A DNA stretch of 64,000 nucleotides from Candidatus Nitrospira allomarina. Lineage in GTDB: Bacteria; Nitrospirota; Nitrospiria; Nitrospirales; UBA8639. Every line of letters starts with the position of its first letter. Position 1 is the stretch's first letter. The stretch spans positions 1,981,001 through 2,045,000 of the forward strand of contig NZ_CP116967.1 of assembly GCF_032050975.1 (NCBI RefSeq), read 5' to 3'. A program made the position numbers and the translations under genes. Shown one piece after another: positions 37,504 through 46,874 of this stretch. Below the pieces are notes generated by a model, which was given only the letters and a program-made list of their open reading frames with translations, had not been told where the DNA came from and searched no databases.

Positions 37504-38169
37504 ATGGCTGATCAGGCAAAAGGGATTCCTGTTGCAAAAGAAGGCATCCCCTTTATCGCAGGGGGAGGACTTCTGACGCTTGGGTGTTGGGCGGCCGGAT
37601 CGGTCTGGTTCACTTGCCTGATGGGATCGTTAACCCTGTTTACTGCCTGGTTTTTTAGAAACCCGGCCAGAACGATTCCTCAGGGAAAAAACCTCATTGT
37701 GTCTCCAGGGGATGGGACGGTCGTAGCGGTGGAAGAGGAGTTCGAGCACCGGTTCCTCAAAGAGCCCAGTATCAGAATCAGCATTTTTTTAAACGTATTC
37801 AATGTCCATATCAATCGGATGCCGGCCGCAGGAGTGTTACAGGATGTCGTCTATGCTCCAGGGAAGTTTTTAGTAGCCAGTCGTCCGGAGGCATCAGCGG
37901 AAAATGAGCAAAATGCGCTGATGCTCAGGCGTTCCGATGGGAAAAAGATATTGTGCGTCCAAATTGCCGGGTTAATTGCCAGACGAATCGTCTGTTGGGT
38001 CAACCCCGGTGAACAGGTTGAGGCAGGCGAACGGTTTGGGCTTATTCGGTTTGGATCTCGGATGGATTTGTATCTTCCTCACGATAGTGCCATTCAAGTC
38101 AAGGTTGGCGAGAGGGTAAAGGGAGGATCGTCCATCGTGGCGGAGTTGCTATGCGTGGAGCCTTCATGA
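37504..38169 (+). CDS. psd: Phosphatidylserine decarboxylase proenzyme (short form)
   Basis: Makes phosphatidylethanolamine from phosphatidylserine at the membrane. The 221-residue product is the short, archaeal-type form: a hydrophobic N-terminal anchor (about 15-50), 'VSPGDGTVVAVEE' near 67-79, 'IFLNVFNVHINRMPAAG' near 97-113, and the self-cleavage/pyruvoyl site 'KGGSSIVAEL' near 206-215, where the first Ser becomes the pyruvoyl group. It is followed by pssA with overlapping ends, so substrate supply and use are encoded together. Confidence 0.95.
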   Translation: MADQAKGIPVAKEGIPFIAGGGLLTLGCWAAGSVWFTCLMGSLTLFTAWFFRNPARTIPQGKNLIVSPGDGTVVAVEEEFEHRFLKEPSIRISIFLNVFNVHINRMPAAGVLQDVVYAPGKFLVASRPEASAENEQNALMLRRSDGKKILCVQIAGLIARRIVCWVNPGEQVEAGERFGLIRFGSRMDLYLPHDSAIQVKVGERVKGGSSIVAELLCVEPS

Positions 38170-38936
38170 AACAGCCCAAAAAACGACGGGTCGTCTATTT
38201 AATTCCCAATCTGCTGACCACAGGAAATCTCTTTAGTGGCCTGGCTTCTATCCTGTTTGTCTTTGGAGGCGATTATGGATCTGCGGCCATTGCGATCCTT
38301 GTGGCGATCGTGTTTGACGTATTGGATGGGACGTCAGCCCGTTTGATGAAAAGTACGAGTGACTTCGGGTTGCAATATGATTCGTTGGCAGATGTCGTGG
38401 CTTTCGGCGTGGCTCCTGGCTTGCTGATGTATTCGTGGGCCCTGAGTGGTCCGAAGATGTTGGGCGCGGCGGTGATGTTTGCCTTTGTCGCATGTGGTGC
38501 CCTGCGTTTGGCTAGGCATAACGTTTTGGCGACAACAGGTGGAGACGGCAAGCCGTTTACCGGACTCCCTATTCCCGGTGCAGCAGGGGTAATGGCCACG
38601 TTGGTAATTTTTGATCAGCATGTTGCGCCGTTAGGGGAGAAGGTGAAGCCTATTCTTGGGATTATCTTGACCCTGGTGCTGGCGTTTCTCATGGTGAGTA
38701 CATTTCGTTATCGTAGTCTGAAGGAATTGAAAACGCAGGAACACCACCACTTTAATTATTTGGTGTATGCAGTCCTCATTCTCATGGCGGTCTTAGCGTA
38801 TCCACAGGCGATGCTTTTTGTCGTGTTTGCAGCCTATGCGCTTTCGGGCGTATTGGAGCAAGGATGGAAGCTGGTGGCAGGTATGATGGGGAAAAAGCCG
38901 GGGGAAGAGATTAGGCCGGATGGACTCCATAAATGA
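38166..38936 (+). CDS. pssA: CDP-diacylglycerol-serine O-phosphatidyltransferase
   Basis: Makes phosphatidylserine from CDP-diacylglycerol and serine. From the ATG at 38166, which overlaps the psd stop as ATGA, the product is 256 residues (an ATG at 38151 would add five). Its CDP-alcohol phosphotransferase signature, with DG-x2-AR and the two downstream aspartates, spans 'DGTSARLMKSTSDFGLQYD' near 52-70 and continues with 'SLADVVAFGVAP'. About eight membrane helices are predicted. This is the membrane-bound type II enzyme, coupled to Psd. Confidence 0.95.
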   Translation: MKQPKKRRVVYLIPNLLTTGNLFSGLASILFVFGGDYGSAAIAILVAIVFDVLDGTSARLMKSTSDFGLQYDSLADVVAFGVAPGLLMYSWALSGPKMLGAAVMFAFVACGALRLARHNVLATTGGDGKPFTGLPIPGAAGVMATLVIFDQHVAPLGEKVKPILGIILTLVLAFLMVSTFRYRSLKELKTQEHHHFNYLVYAVLILMAVLAYPQAMLFVVFAAYALSGVLEQGWKLVAGMMGKKPGEEIRPDGLHK

Positions 38937-39000
38937 ATAAACCGCCATGCAGAGGAGAAGGGGCGTTAGATGAAGACCAAATGTGGGGGGGTAATGAGCC

Positions 39001-40548
39001 ATGACACGGATGATCCGAATTTTTGATACCACCTTGCGGGATGGAGAGCAGTCTCCTGGCGCGAGCATGAACATCGAAGAAAAAATCCTCGTGGCGAGGC
39101 AATTAGCCCGGTTAAATGTAGATATTATCGAAGCCGGTTTTGCGTTTAGTTCTCCTGGTGATTTTGAAGCGATTCATCGTATTGCCCAGGAAGTGGAAGG
39201 TCCGGTCATTTGCAGTCTGGCCAGGGCGAAACCGGAAGATATTGACCGGGCTTGGGAGGCACTCAAAGGCGCACCCAAATGCCGAATCCATACGTTTTTG
39301 TCTTCTTCGGATATCCATCTGAAACATCAATTTCGCATGACCAGGGACGAAGCCCTTAAGAGGGCAGTGGAAATGGTTCGCCATGCCCGGAGTTATGTTG
39401 AGGATGTGGAATATTCGCCCATGGATGCCACCCGTTCCGATTTGACCTATCTCTGTGAGGTGGTGGAAGCCGTAGTGGAGGCTGGAGCGGGAACGGTGAA
39501 CATTCCGGATACGGTGGGGTATACGACTCCCGAGGAGTTTGGAAAGATTATTCGGACATTAAGAGAGCGAGTCCGGGGGATGGAGACAGCCATTATTTCC
39601 GTCCATTGCCATAACGACTTGGGGTTGGCTGTCGCAAATTCCATGGCCGCCATTTATGCGGGAGCGGGCCAGGTGGAATGTACGATCAACGGGATTGGTG
39701 AACGAGCCGGCAATGCGTCGTTAGAAGAAATCGCGATGGGACTCCGTACGCGTACCGATTTTTACCAGTCCGATACCAACATCCGCACGGAGGAAATCTC
39801 CAAAGCCAGTCGATTGGTCAGTAATATTACTGGAATGGTGGTTCAGCCCAATAAAGCGATTGTGGGTGCCAATGCCTTCGCGCACACGTCCGGTATTCAT
39901 CAGGACGGATTGCTCAAAGACAAAAGTACTTATGAGATCATGCGACCGGAATCAGTGGGATTAACCCAAAGTCGGTTGGTGATGGGTAAACTGTCTGGTC
40001 GGCATGCCTTTCGTGAAGAACTGGCAAATCTGGGGTACACCCTTTCTGATCAGGAATTGCAAGAGGCTTTTGAACGCTTTAAACATCTGGCGGATCAAAA
40101 GAAGGAATTATTTGAAGAAGATCTGGAGGCAATCGTCAATAAGGCAATTACCAAAGTTCCTGAGCGCTATGCCTTAAAGGGGTTGCATGTGGAAAGTGGC
40201 CTGGATCAGCGCCCGACCGCGATGGTGGAATTGATGATGGATGGGCGAATCGCGAAACTGATGGGTACGGGTGATGGGCCGGTGGATGCGGTGTACCGGA
40301 CCATTGCGGCCTTGACTGAAACGAAAAGTCTTCTTCGTGCCTATATCGTCAAAGCGATTACTGGGGGTACTGATGCCCAGGGAGAAGTGTCGGTTCGCGT
40401 CGAGGAAAATAGTGAAACCGTTACCGGTCACGGATCAGATACGGATATTATTCTTGCTTCTGCACAGGCCTACCTCAATGCGCTCAATAAATTGGCGGAT
40501 TTCGCGGAACGGCATGCCAGAGCCGAACAAAAAATCGGGTTGTGTTGA
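39001..40548 (+). CDS. leuA: 2-isopropylmalate synthase
   Basis: First step of the leucine branch: acetyl-CoA plus 2-ketoisovalerate. The 515-residue product is the long form: a catalytic HMGL-like barrel with 'IFDTTLRDGEQSPGASM' near 6-22, 'SVHCHNDLGLAVANSMAAI' with the metal-binding HxH near 201-219 and 'GIGERAGNASLEEI', then the communication region and the C-terminal leucine-binding regulatory domain (about 390-510). Leucine feedback inhibition is expected from the family. It is separated from leuB by 150 bases. Confidence 0.97.
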   Translation: MTRMIRIFDTTLRDGEQSPGASMNIEEKILVARQLARLNVDIIEAGFAFSSPGDFEAIHRIAQEVEGPVICSLARAKPEDIDRAWEALKGAPKCRIHTFLSSSDIHLKHQFRMTRDEALKRAVEMVRHARSYVEDVEYSPMDATRSDLTYLCEVVEAVVEAGAGTVNIPDTVGYTTPEEFGKIIRTLRERVRGMETAIISVHCHNDLGLAVANSMAAIYAGAGQVECTINGIGERAGNASLEEIAMGLRTRTDFYQSDTNIRTEEISKASRLVSNITGMVVQPNKAIVGANAFAHTSGIHQDGLLKDKSTYEIMRPESVGLTQSRLVMGKLSGRHAFREELANLGYTLSDQELQEAFERFKHLADQKKELFEEDLEAIVNKAITKVPERYALKGLHVESGLDQRPTAMVELMMDGRIAKLMGTGDGPVDAVYRTIAALTETKSLLRAYIVKAITGGTDAQGEVSVRVEENSETVTGHGSDTDIILASAQAYLNALNKLADFAERHARAEQKIGLC

Positions 40549-40698
40549 AAAACGCGTTCCCTTCATCTTAAGTCAATGAGCCTCTGATCTCCTGCCATTT
40601 TCTTCGTCCATGGGTGTGTGTTTTCTCTCAGACCGTTTAGGGTGCGCGTTTATCGACAGAATTAAACCAAAGATGTTCATCATATTATTGGGGGAATC

Positions 40699-41772
40699 AT
40701 GAAGAAACGGATTGCCGTATTGCCAGGTGATGGAATCGGACCTGAAATCATGCCACAAGCGATTCGGGTGCTCGAGGCCATTGGTCAGAAGTGTGGGCAT
40801 CAATTTTCCTTTACCTATGGGCAGGTTGGCGGGGAGGCGATTGACGCGACAGGCTTTCCATTGCCGGCCGAGACCCTGAAATTGGCTCAATCGAGTGATG
40901 CTGTCCTTCTGGGAGCTGTGGGCGGCCCGAAGTGGGAAGGCCTTGAGTATGAGCGTCGGCCGGAGCGTGCCTTACTCGGGTTGCGAGAGCAGCTTGGGCT
41001 TTTTGCTAACCTCCGACCGGCAAAAATGTATTCAGCGTTGGTGGGGGCATCCAGTCTCAAGCCTGAAGTCGTGTCGGGTATTGATATTCTGGTTGTTCGG
41101 GAATTGACCGGTGGGATTTATTTTGGCAAACCGAAAGGCATTGAACAAACGGCGACAGGACATCGGGGATTCAATACCGAAGTCTACACGACCGAGGAAA
41201 TTCGACGGATCGCGGAAGTGGCTTTTCAGGCAGCCCGGAAGCGGCGTGGCCTTGTTCACTCAATCGATAAGGCCAACGTGCTGGAATCGTCCGAGCTCTG
41301 GCGGCGAGAAGTGATCAAGGTGCATAAAGATTTTCAAGATGTGGAATTGCGTCACATGTATGTAGATAACTGTGCTATGCAGCTTGTTCGCTATCCCAAG
41401 CAATTCGACGTGGTCGTGACGACCAATTTGTTTGGGGATATTTTAAGTGATGAAGCGGCGATGCTGACCGGGTCGATAGGCATGCTTCCTTCTGCCAGCG
41501 TTGGAGCGACAGTGGGGATGTTTGAACCTATCCATGGAAGCGCTCCGGATATTGCGGGAAAAAATATCGCCAATCCTATTGGGACCATTGCTTCCGCAGC
41601 CATGATGTTGTGCTATTCGTTCGAATTGACGAAAGAAGCCGAGATGATTGAAACGGCTATCCAGAAGACTCTTGAGCAGGGATATCGCACGAAAGATATT
41701 GAGAGTCACGGCTGTACGCTGGTTGGAACCGCTGAAATGGGCGATCACATCGCAACGCAGTTAGGACACTAA
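40699..41772 (+). CDS. leuB: 3-isopropylmalate dehydrogenase
   Basis: NAD-dependent oxidative decarboxylation of 3-isopropylmalate. The 357-residue product has '[20 protein letters not shown]' at the start, '[11 protein letters not shown]', the NAD-specific '[12 protein letters not shown]' near 257-268 and '[20 protein letters not shown]' near 276-295. The ATG follows GGGGGA at five bases. leuC and leuD, which supply its substrate, are not in the window. An NHL-repeat gene begins four bases after its stop. Confidence 0.97.
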   Translation: MKKRIAVLPGDGIGPEIMPQAIRVLEAIGQKCGHQFSFTYGQVGGEAIDATGFPLPAETLKLAQSSDAVLLGAVGGPKWEGLEYERRPERALLGLREQLGLFANLRPAKMYSALVGASSLKPEVVSGIDILVVRELTGGIYFGKPKGIEQTATGHRGFNTEVYTTEEIRRIAEVAFQAARKRRGLVHSIDKANVLESSELWRREVIKVHKDFQDVELRHMYVDNCAMQLVRYPKQFDVVVTTNLFGDILSDEAAMLTGSIGMLPSASVGATVGMFEPIHGSAPDIAGKNIANPIGTIASAAMMLCYSFELTKEAEMIETAIQKTLEQGYRTKDIESHGCTLVGTAEMGDHIATQLGH

Positions 41773-41776
41773 CTAG

Positions 41777-42991
41777 ATGATTGGTCAAGGACGGAGTGGG
41801 GAAATTCTTACGATAGCGGGAACCGGGGAGCCCGGATATGAGGGCGACGGACAGCCGGGAACTCAAGCGGTTCTGAATGAACCCAAAAATGTGTGCTTTG
41901 ACGCTGAAGGTAACCTTCTGATCGCCGATTCTGAAAATCATGTCATTCGCCGTTTGCGACATTCCACCGGTGTTATCGAAACGATAGCCGGGTGCATGAT
42001 CCTGCGACGTGTTGGAGGAGACAATCCACAGTCTTCGACATCATCTCCAACTTCTCACGTCGAGGAGGAGATTGATCCTCTTGCGGATGTGGATGAGATT
42101 CCGGGCCAGGCCTACTCTCAAACGCCTGATTTGAGTGGAACGGTGCGATACATAGTTGGACAGGGGATGGCCAAAGATCGGTTTGCGGGAGATGGAGCCC
42201 TGGCCACAAGAGCACAATTAAATTTTCCCTCTGCCGTCGCCGTTGATGCGGCAGGCAATCTCTTTATTGCCGACACGTGGAACCATCGCATTCGGCGTGT
42301 AGATTCTAAAACGGGGATGATCCAGACCGTGGCCGGGACCGGCCAGGCAAAGTGGACAGGGGACGGCGGTCCCGGAACTTCCGCTTCCTTGAATGAACCG
42401 GTGGCATTAGTCGTGGATGGTACGCGACTCTATATTGCCGATCAGAGTAATAATCGCATCCGTATGCTGGATTTGGAATCGGGTGTCATTACAACCATCG
42501 CAGGAACCGGAGAGTCCGGATATACCGGGGATGGTATGCCTGCGATTGAGTCGGCGCTTGCGGGACCAAGCGGGTTGGCACTTGATCGCCATGGAAATCT
42601 CTATATTGCCGATACCTTTAATGGCCGTATTCGAATACTTGACCACCGCACGGGGATTTTGTCCACGGTGGCGGGGGATGGTGCCGAGTTTCGCTACGAG
42701 CGTGGGGCGAACGAACAATCTCAGGCGTTGGCCAGGCCTTATGGCATCGCGATAACACCACAAGGCCATGTGCTTATCACGGATTCCGATCATCACCTAA
42801 TCCGGAAGTGGGATGCCGTCAAAAAAGAAATGACTCTGGTCGCGGGCAATGGCCAATCGACATGGGCTGGTGATGGAGGCCCGTCTTCGGATAGTAGCCT
42901 CAGTTTTCCGTTTGGTGTGGCGGTTGACGCCTTGGGCAATATTGCCATTGCCGATACCTTTAATCACCGCATCCGCTATATTCCTGTCTAA
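41777..42991 (+). CDS. NHL-repeat beta-propeller protein
   Basis: The 404-residue product has six NHL repeats, each of the form 'GNLFIADTWNHRIRRVD...G.I.TVAGTG'; they begin near residues 33, 148, 204, 257, 315 and 372. The short N-terminal strand 'GEILTIAGTGEPGYEGDG' matches the end of a repeat and would close a six-bladed propeller. A non-repeat insert (about 75-125, acidic and Ser-rich) follows the first blade. No signal peptide is visible, so a cytoplasmic protein is indicated unless a start was missed. The start is only four bases after leuB. Function unknown. Confidence 0.85.
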   Translation: MIGQGRSGEILTIAGTGEPGYEGDGQPGTQAVLNEPKNVCFDAEGNLLIADSENHVIRRLRHSTGVIETIAGCMILRRVGGDNPQSSTSSPTSHVEEEIDPLADVDEIPGQAYSQTPDLSGTVRYIVGQGMAKDRFAGDGALATRAQLNFPSAVAVDAAGNLFIADTWNHRIRRVDSKTGMIQTVAGTGQAKWTGDGGPGTSASLNEPVALVVDGTRLYIADQSNNRIRMLDLESGVITTIAGTGESGYTGDGMPAIESALAGPSGLALDRHGNLYIADTFNGRIRILDHRTGILSTVAGDGAEFRYERGANEQSQALARPYGIAITPQGHVLITDSDHHLIRKWDAVKKEMTLVAGNGQSTWAGDGGPSSDSSLSFPFGVAVDALGNIAIADTFNHRIRYIPV

Positions 42992-43086
42992 GAAGAGTTC
43001 GGGAGGCCATTACGGGGGTGTCAGAATTTTCGGCTTTGGGCTTTAGCCGGAATGCTCTATCGCTATGGACTTCCCTTTCGTCATTT

Positions 43087-43115
43087 TTGAGTCAAGGATT
43101 TTGAACTGATAGGAT
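43087..43115 (+). promoter_or_regulatory. Possible promoter upstream of asd
   Basis: TTGAGT (43087-43092), 17-base spacer, TAGGAT (43110-43115), about 50 bases before the asd start. The -10 box is weak. Confidence 0.35.
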
Positions 43116-43166
43116 GTGTGTAATATTGAATACCATCCGTGTTTTTCTTGAGGGAGTGAGCCTGAC

Positions 43167-44180
43167 ATGATAAAGAAAAAATCGGCCTATACGGTCGCTG
43201 TGGTGGGAGCAACCGGTGCCGTTGGTACGGAAATGATCCAGGTCCTGGAAGAACGGGAGTTTCCTGTCGAGGAGTTAGTCCCGCTGGCCTCGGCGCGTTC
43301 CGAAGGCAATGAGGTGATGTTTCGGGGGCAGACCCTTCCTGTCAAGGTGCTGGAGCACAACTCGTTCGAGGGTGTGGATGTGGCCTTGTTTTCGGCAGGA
43401 GCCGGTGTTAGCACAGAATTCGGTCCGATAGCTGTCAAAGCTGGAGCCGTCGTGGTGGACAATAGTTCCGCATGGAGGATGGACCCCAACGTACCACTCG
43501 TGGTGCCTGAGGTGAATGTCGATGCTCTTTCGGGACATCAGGGGCTGATTGCCAATCCCAATTGTTCCACCATTCAAATGGTCGTGGCTTTGAAGCCGCT
43601 GCATGATGCAGTCCAAATCAAACGGATCATTGTCACGACATTTCAATCCGTGTCCGGAACCGGCAAGGATGCGATGGAAGAATTGATTGATCAGTCCCGG
43701 CAACTACTCAGTTTTGGAGAAGCCAAAGTGTCGGTCTATCCGCATCAAATTGCCTTTAATTGTTTGCCACATATTGATGATTTTTTACCGAATGGGTACA
43801 CCAAAGAAGAAATGAAAATGGTCAACGAGACCCGGAAAATTTTGGGTGAATCATTGTTGCCGATTACGGCAACGACGGTCAGGGTCCCGGTCTTTATCTG
43901 CCATGCAGAATCCGTGAATATTGAAACTGAGCAAAAGCTGAGCGCCAATGACGCACGAGCTATACTGTCTGCCGCTCCGGGCATTCAGGTCTACGATGAT
44001 CCCAGTCGCAATTTGTATCCTCTGCCGATCGATGTGGTGGGAACTGATGCGGTATTTGTGGGGAGGGTAAGGGAAGATGAATCGGTGACTCATGGATTAA
44101 ATCTGTGGATTGTGGCGGATAATTTGCGAAAAGGTGCCGCGCTCAACGCCGTACAAATCGCCGAAGAACTTATCCGGTAA
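43167..44180 (+). CDS. asd: Aspartate-semialdehyde dehydrogenase
   Basis: Makes aspartate semialdehyde for lysine/diaminopimelate, threonine and methionine. The 337-residue product has the NADP loop 'VAVVGATGAVGTEMIQVLEE' near 10-29, 'SARSEGNEV', 'DNSSAWRMDPNVPLVVPEVN' near 98-117 and the catalytic cysteine C133 in 'ANPNCSTIQM'. A conserved 'VRVPVFICHAESVNIE' segment lies near 236-251. Length and motifs match the common bacterial type. A DUF2905 gene follows closely. Confidence 0.97.
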   Translation: MIKKKSAYTVAVVGATGAVGTEMIQVLEEREFPVEELVPLASARSEGNEVMFRGQTLPVKVLEHNSFEGVDVALFSAGAGVSTEFGPIAVKAGAVVVDNSSAWRMDPNVPLVVPEVNVDALSGHQGLIANPNCSTIQMVVALKPLHDAVQIKRIIVTTFQSVSGTGKDAMEELIDQSRQLLSFGEAKVSVYPHQIAFNCLPHIDDFLPNGYTKEEMKMVNETRKILGESLLPITATTVRVPVFICHAESVNIETEQKLSANDARAILSAAPGIQVYDDPSRNLYPLPIDVVGTDAVFVGRVREDESVTHGLNLWIVADNLRKGAALNAVQIAEELIR

Positions 44181-44195
44181 TGCGTGAGAGTCGAC

Positions 44196-44435
44196 ATGAT
44201 GAGTGGAGTGGGAAAAGCCCTGATGCTGTTGGGGACTATCCTCCTGGTGCTGGGGGGAATATTTTGGGTCTTGGGTAAATGGTCCGATAGTGAGGGGGGG
44301 CTGGGCTGGCTTGGCCGGTTACCCGGCGATTTTATCATCAAGCGGGATCATGTGACCTTTTACTTTCCTCTTGCGACCAGTCTCATTCTCAGTGTGGTCG
44401 GAAGTGTGATCTTTTATCTTTTCTTCCGGCGGTAG
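44196..44435 (+). CDS. DUF2905 family small membrane protein
   Basis: From ATG 44196 the product is 79 residues with two membrane helices (about 7-25 and 54-75) around the conserved 'LGRLPGDFIIKRDHVTFYFPLATSL' region that defines DUF2905; that run is cited here by its core 'GRLPGDFIIKRD'. A GTG at 44184 is in frame upstream. The function of the family is not known. It lies between asd and a SpoIID-type gene with gaps of about ten bases, so the three probably form one message. Confidence 0.85.
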   Translation: MMSGVGKALMLLGTILLVLGGIFWVLGKWSDSEGGLGWLGRLPGDFIIKRDHVTFYFPLATSLILSVVGSVIFYLFFRR

Positions 44436-44444
44436 GCAAGAGTT

Positions 44445-45641
44445 ATGGCATGTGTGACACGTCGCTTAGGCCTAGGTCTACTCCTTGTGAGTTGGGTGAT
44501 GTTGTATTCTCCGGTCATTTGGGCGAATGAACCGGTTATTCGCGTGGGTCTTGCCCAGGCTGCCCAGGTTCTTTCCATTCAATCTGCGGATTCGTTTTCC
44601 CTCCTTCTGCCTTCCGGAAAAAGATTTCATGCTTCAGGTCAAGTGACTATTCGAAGGCAAGGCGCTGGTCTTCTTCTCAATGACCGTGTCGTGACTGAGG
44701 CGAGTCTGCGGGTTGAAGGATCCACAGGCACCTATCAGGTACGAGTGGAGACGAAGAACGGAAAGGCTGCCCTCGGCAATTCACGGCCAGAATGGGTGGT
44801 TCGCGGCCCGCTTGAAATTCGATTGGACCCATCCGGATTAACCTTGATTAATTGGGTTGATCTTGAATCCTATGTCGCAGGCGTAGTTTCGGGTGAAGTC
44901 GGGGCCAAGTGGCCCTTGGAGGCCCTGAAAGCCCAAGCTGTTGCTGCCAGAACCTATGTGTTGTACAAAAAAGTTGAAAACCAATTGCAATCCTTCGATG
45001 TAGTCGCCGGCGTGCAAGATCAAGTCTATCATGGCCATTCCGTACAAGCTGAATCTGTGCTTCAGGCCGTTGCAGCCACCAGGGGCCAAGTAGTGACGTA
45101 TGAAAATCGCCCCATCTTTGCAGCCTATTCGTCAACAGCGGCTGGTCCCACCGAAGATGCATTGTATGTGTGGGCATTGGATCTTCCCTATCTTAAAGGT
45201 GTTGACTGCCCGTTTGACGAGCAAGCTCCACGATATGATTGGCGGACATCATTTACATTCGACTTTCTTGAGCAGCAACTGCTCAAAGAAGGATATGACG
45301 TTGGCAACATCGCGACCTTTACGCCCTATACCTTTACCCCATCGGGTCGTGTTGATCGTGTGCGCCTGCTCCATTCTCGCGGAGAAATTATTCTGCGTGG
45401 GCAAGACTTGCGACGAGTGGTGGGATACTCAAAAATTTTCAGCACCCAATTTTCCATCGAATCATTGGGTCAGGAAGTGGTCGTGGTGGGTCATGGGGCG
45501 GGACATGCCGTAGGGATGTGTCAGTGGGGTATGCGCGAGATGGCCGAGTTGGGGTATGACTACCAATCGATTATTCGACATTATTATCCACACACGATAC
45601 TTCTTCCTATCGACCGTGTGCTCCTCACTGCTATTGACTAA
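44445..45641 (+). CDS. Exported SpoIID/LytB-domain protein
   Basis: The 398-residue product has a signal peptide (about 1-28, hydrophobic 'LGLGLLLVSWVMLYSPVIWA') and a SpoIID domain in the second half: 'LEVYVAGVV'-type 'LESYVAGVVSGEVGAKWPLEALKAQAVAARTYVLY' around 140-175, 'AVAATRGQVVTYENRPIFAAYSS' and the C-terminal 'GHGAGHAVGMCQWGMREMAELG'. In sporulating bacteria SpoIID cleaves peptidoglycan glycan strands; homologues in non-sporulators are septal or envelope lytic transglycosylases. There is no sign of sporulation here, so an envelope role is inferred. Confidence 0.88.
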   Translation: MACVTRRLGLGLLLVSWVMLYSPVIWANEPVIRVGLAQAAQVLSIQSADSFSLLLPSGKRFHASGQVTIRRQGAGLLLNDRVVTEASLRVEGSTGTYQVRVETKNGKAALGNSRPEWVVRGPLEIRLDPSGLTLINWVDLESYVAGVVSGEVGAKWPLEALKAQAVAARTYVLYKKVENQLQSFDVVAGVQDQVYHGHSVQAESVLQAVAATRGQVVTYENRPIFAAYSSTAAGPTEDALYVWALDLPYLKGVDCPFDEQAPRYDWRTSFTFDFLEQQLLKEGYDVGNIATFTPYTFTPSGRVDRVRLLHSRGEIILRGQDLRRVVGYSKIFSTQFSIESLGQEVVVVGHGAGHAVGMCQWGMREMAELGYDYQSIIRHYYPHTILLPIDRVLLTAID

Positions 45642-45669
45642 TTCTTTTACCTTCTTTTCTTGCCTGGTC

Positions 45670-46716
45670 ATGGATCTTTCCCAATTCAACTTTCCCTTTG
45701 ACCAGACCCTGGTTGCCAAATATCCGGTTCATCCACGCGATCATGCCAGATTATTGGTGCTGAGCCGGTCTACTGGAGACATAACCGATCGGCAAATCAA
45801 AGATCTCCCAAATTTATTACGACCTGGGGATTTGCTCGTGGTGAACGATACCAAAGTCATTCCGGCTCGCCTCTGGGCGAAGAAGGTCCCAAGTGGGGGC
45901 CGGGTGGAATTGCTGTTTGTCAAAGAAATCGGTACAGATCATGCGGAAGTCCTCATTCAGGGAAAAGTTGGGGTCGGACAGATTGTGGAATGTGAGGGGT
46001 CTGCCCGTGCGCAGGTCGTGGAAAAAGAGCCTGGTCGATCGGTCATTCATTGGCTTGGCCCGGGTGCATTGCGGACATGGTTACAGTCCCATGGGGAAAT
46101 CCCCCTTCCTCCGTACTTGAAACGCCAACCGGTTTCACGTGATCAAGAGGATTATCAAACCGTCTTTGCCAAAGTAGAAGGGGCTATTGCCGCCCCAACC
46201 GCCGGATTGCATTTTACGCCACAATTGATCACGCAACTGGCAGAGAAGGGAATCGGGACGGCCACGGTTACCCTGCATGTTGGACCTGGAACTTTTCAAC
46301 CGGTCAAGGCAACGGACATCACCCGCCACATTATGCATCCGGAATGGTTCGAGGTATCAGAAGAGACCGCTGAGAGGATTCGTGAGGTTCGGAAGCGAGG
46401 CGGGAGAATTGTCGCTGTCGGGACGACCGTGGCGCGAAGTCTTGAGTCAGCTCTAGATGACACAGGCGAGCTCAGGTCCTGTTCAGGAGAGACCCGCCTC
46501 TTTATCCTGCCGGGATTCAAGTTCCGGGTCATTGATGGGCTCCTGACTAATTTTCATTTTCCCGAAACGACTCTCTTGATGTTAGTTTCAGCGTTTGCGG
46601 GATTAGAGCAGGCCAGGAAGGCATATGTCCATGCGGTGTGTGAGCGCTATCGGTTTTATAGCTATGGGGATGCGATGCTTGTTTTGAATAATGGCGATGG
46701 TAGCAATAGGGAATAA
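45670..46716 (+). CDS. queA: tRNA preQ1 ribosyltransferase-isomerase
   Basis: Transfers the ribose moiety of SAM to preQ1 in tRNA, making epoxyqueuosine. The ATG at 45670 gives 348 residues starting 'MDLSQFNFPFDQTLVAKYP', the normal family start; the open frame extends upstream into the SpoIID gene but that extension is not conserved-looking. Signatures are 'RPGDLLVVNDTKVIPARLWAKK', 'PLPPYLKR', 'AAPTAGLHFT' and 'LLTNFHFPETTLLMLVSAFAG'. tgt and other que genes are not in the window. Confidence 0.95.
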   Translation: MDLSQFNFPFDQTLVAKYPVHPRDHARLLVLSRSTGDITDRQIKDLPNLLRPGDLLVVNDTKVIPARLWAKKVPSGGRVELLFVKEIGTDHAEVLIQGKVGVGQIVECEGSARAQVVEKEPGRSVIHWLGPGALRTWLQSHGEIPLPPYLKRQPVSRDQEDYQTVFAKVEGAIAAPTAGLHFTPQLITQLAEKGIGTATVTLHVGPGTFQPVKATDITRHIMHPEWFEVSEETAERIREVRKRGGRIVAVGTTVARSLESALDDTGELRSCSGETRLFILPGFKFRVIDGLLTNFHFPETTLLMLVSAFAGLEQARKAYVHAVCERYRFYSYGDAMLVLNNGDGSNRE

Positions 46717-46874
46717 TCCGGAAGTGATTTCTCTGCAAAGACTATCTCACGTATGGCCAAGGTTTCAGGTTATGGAGGCAAAAGGAAGGGTCTGTGCCTA
46801 CGGTGCATCTACGGGTGGCTCAGTGGGGGATTCCAAACAGATGAGATTTTCAGGGTAAGGCCGGATGTCTGTTC

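Noticed and set aside
45556-45669. An N-terminal extension of QueA
   Set aside because: It overlaps the end of the SpoIID gene and does not resemble QueA; ATG 45670 gives the family's normal start.
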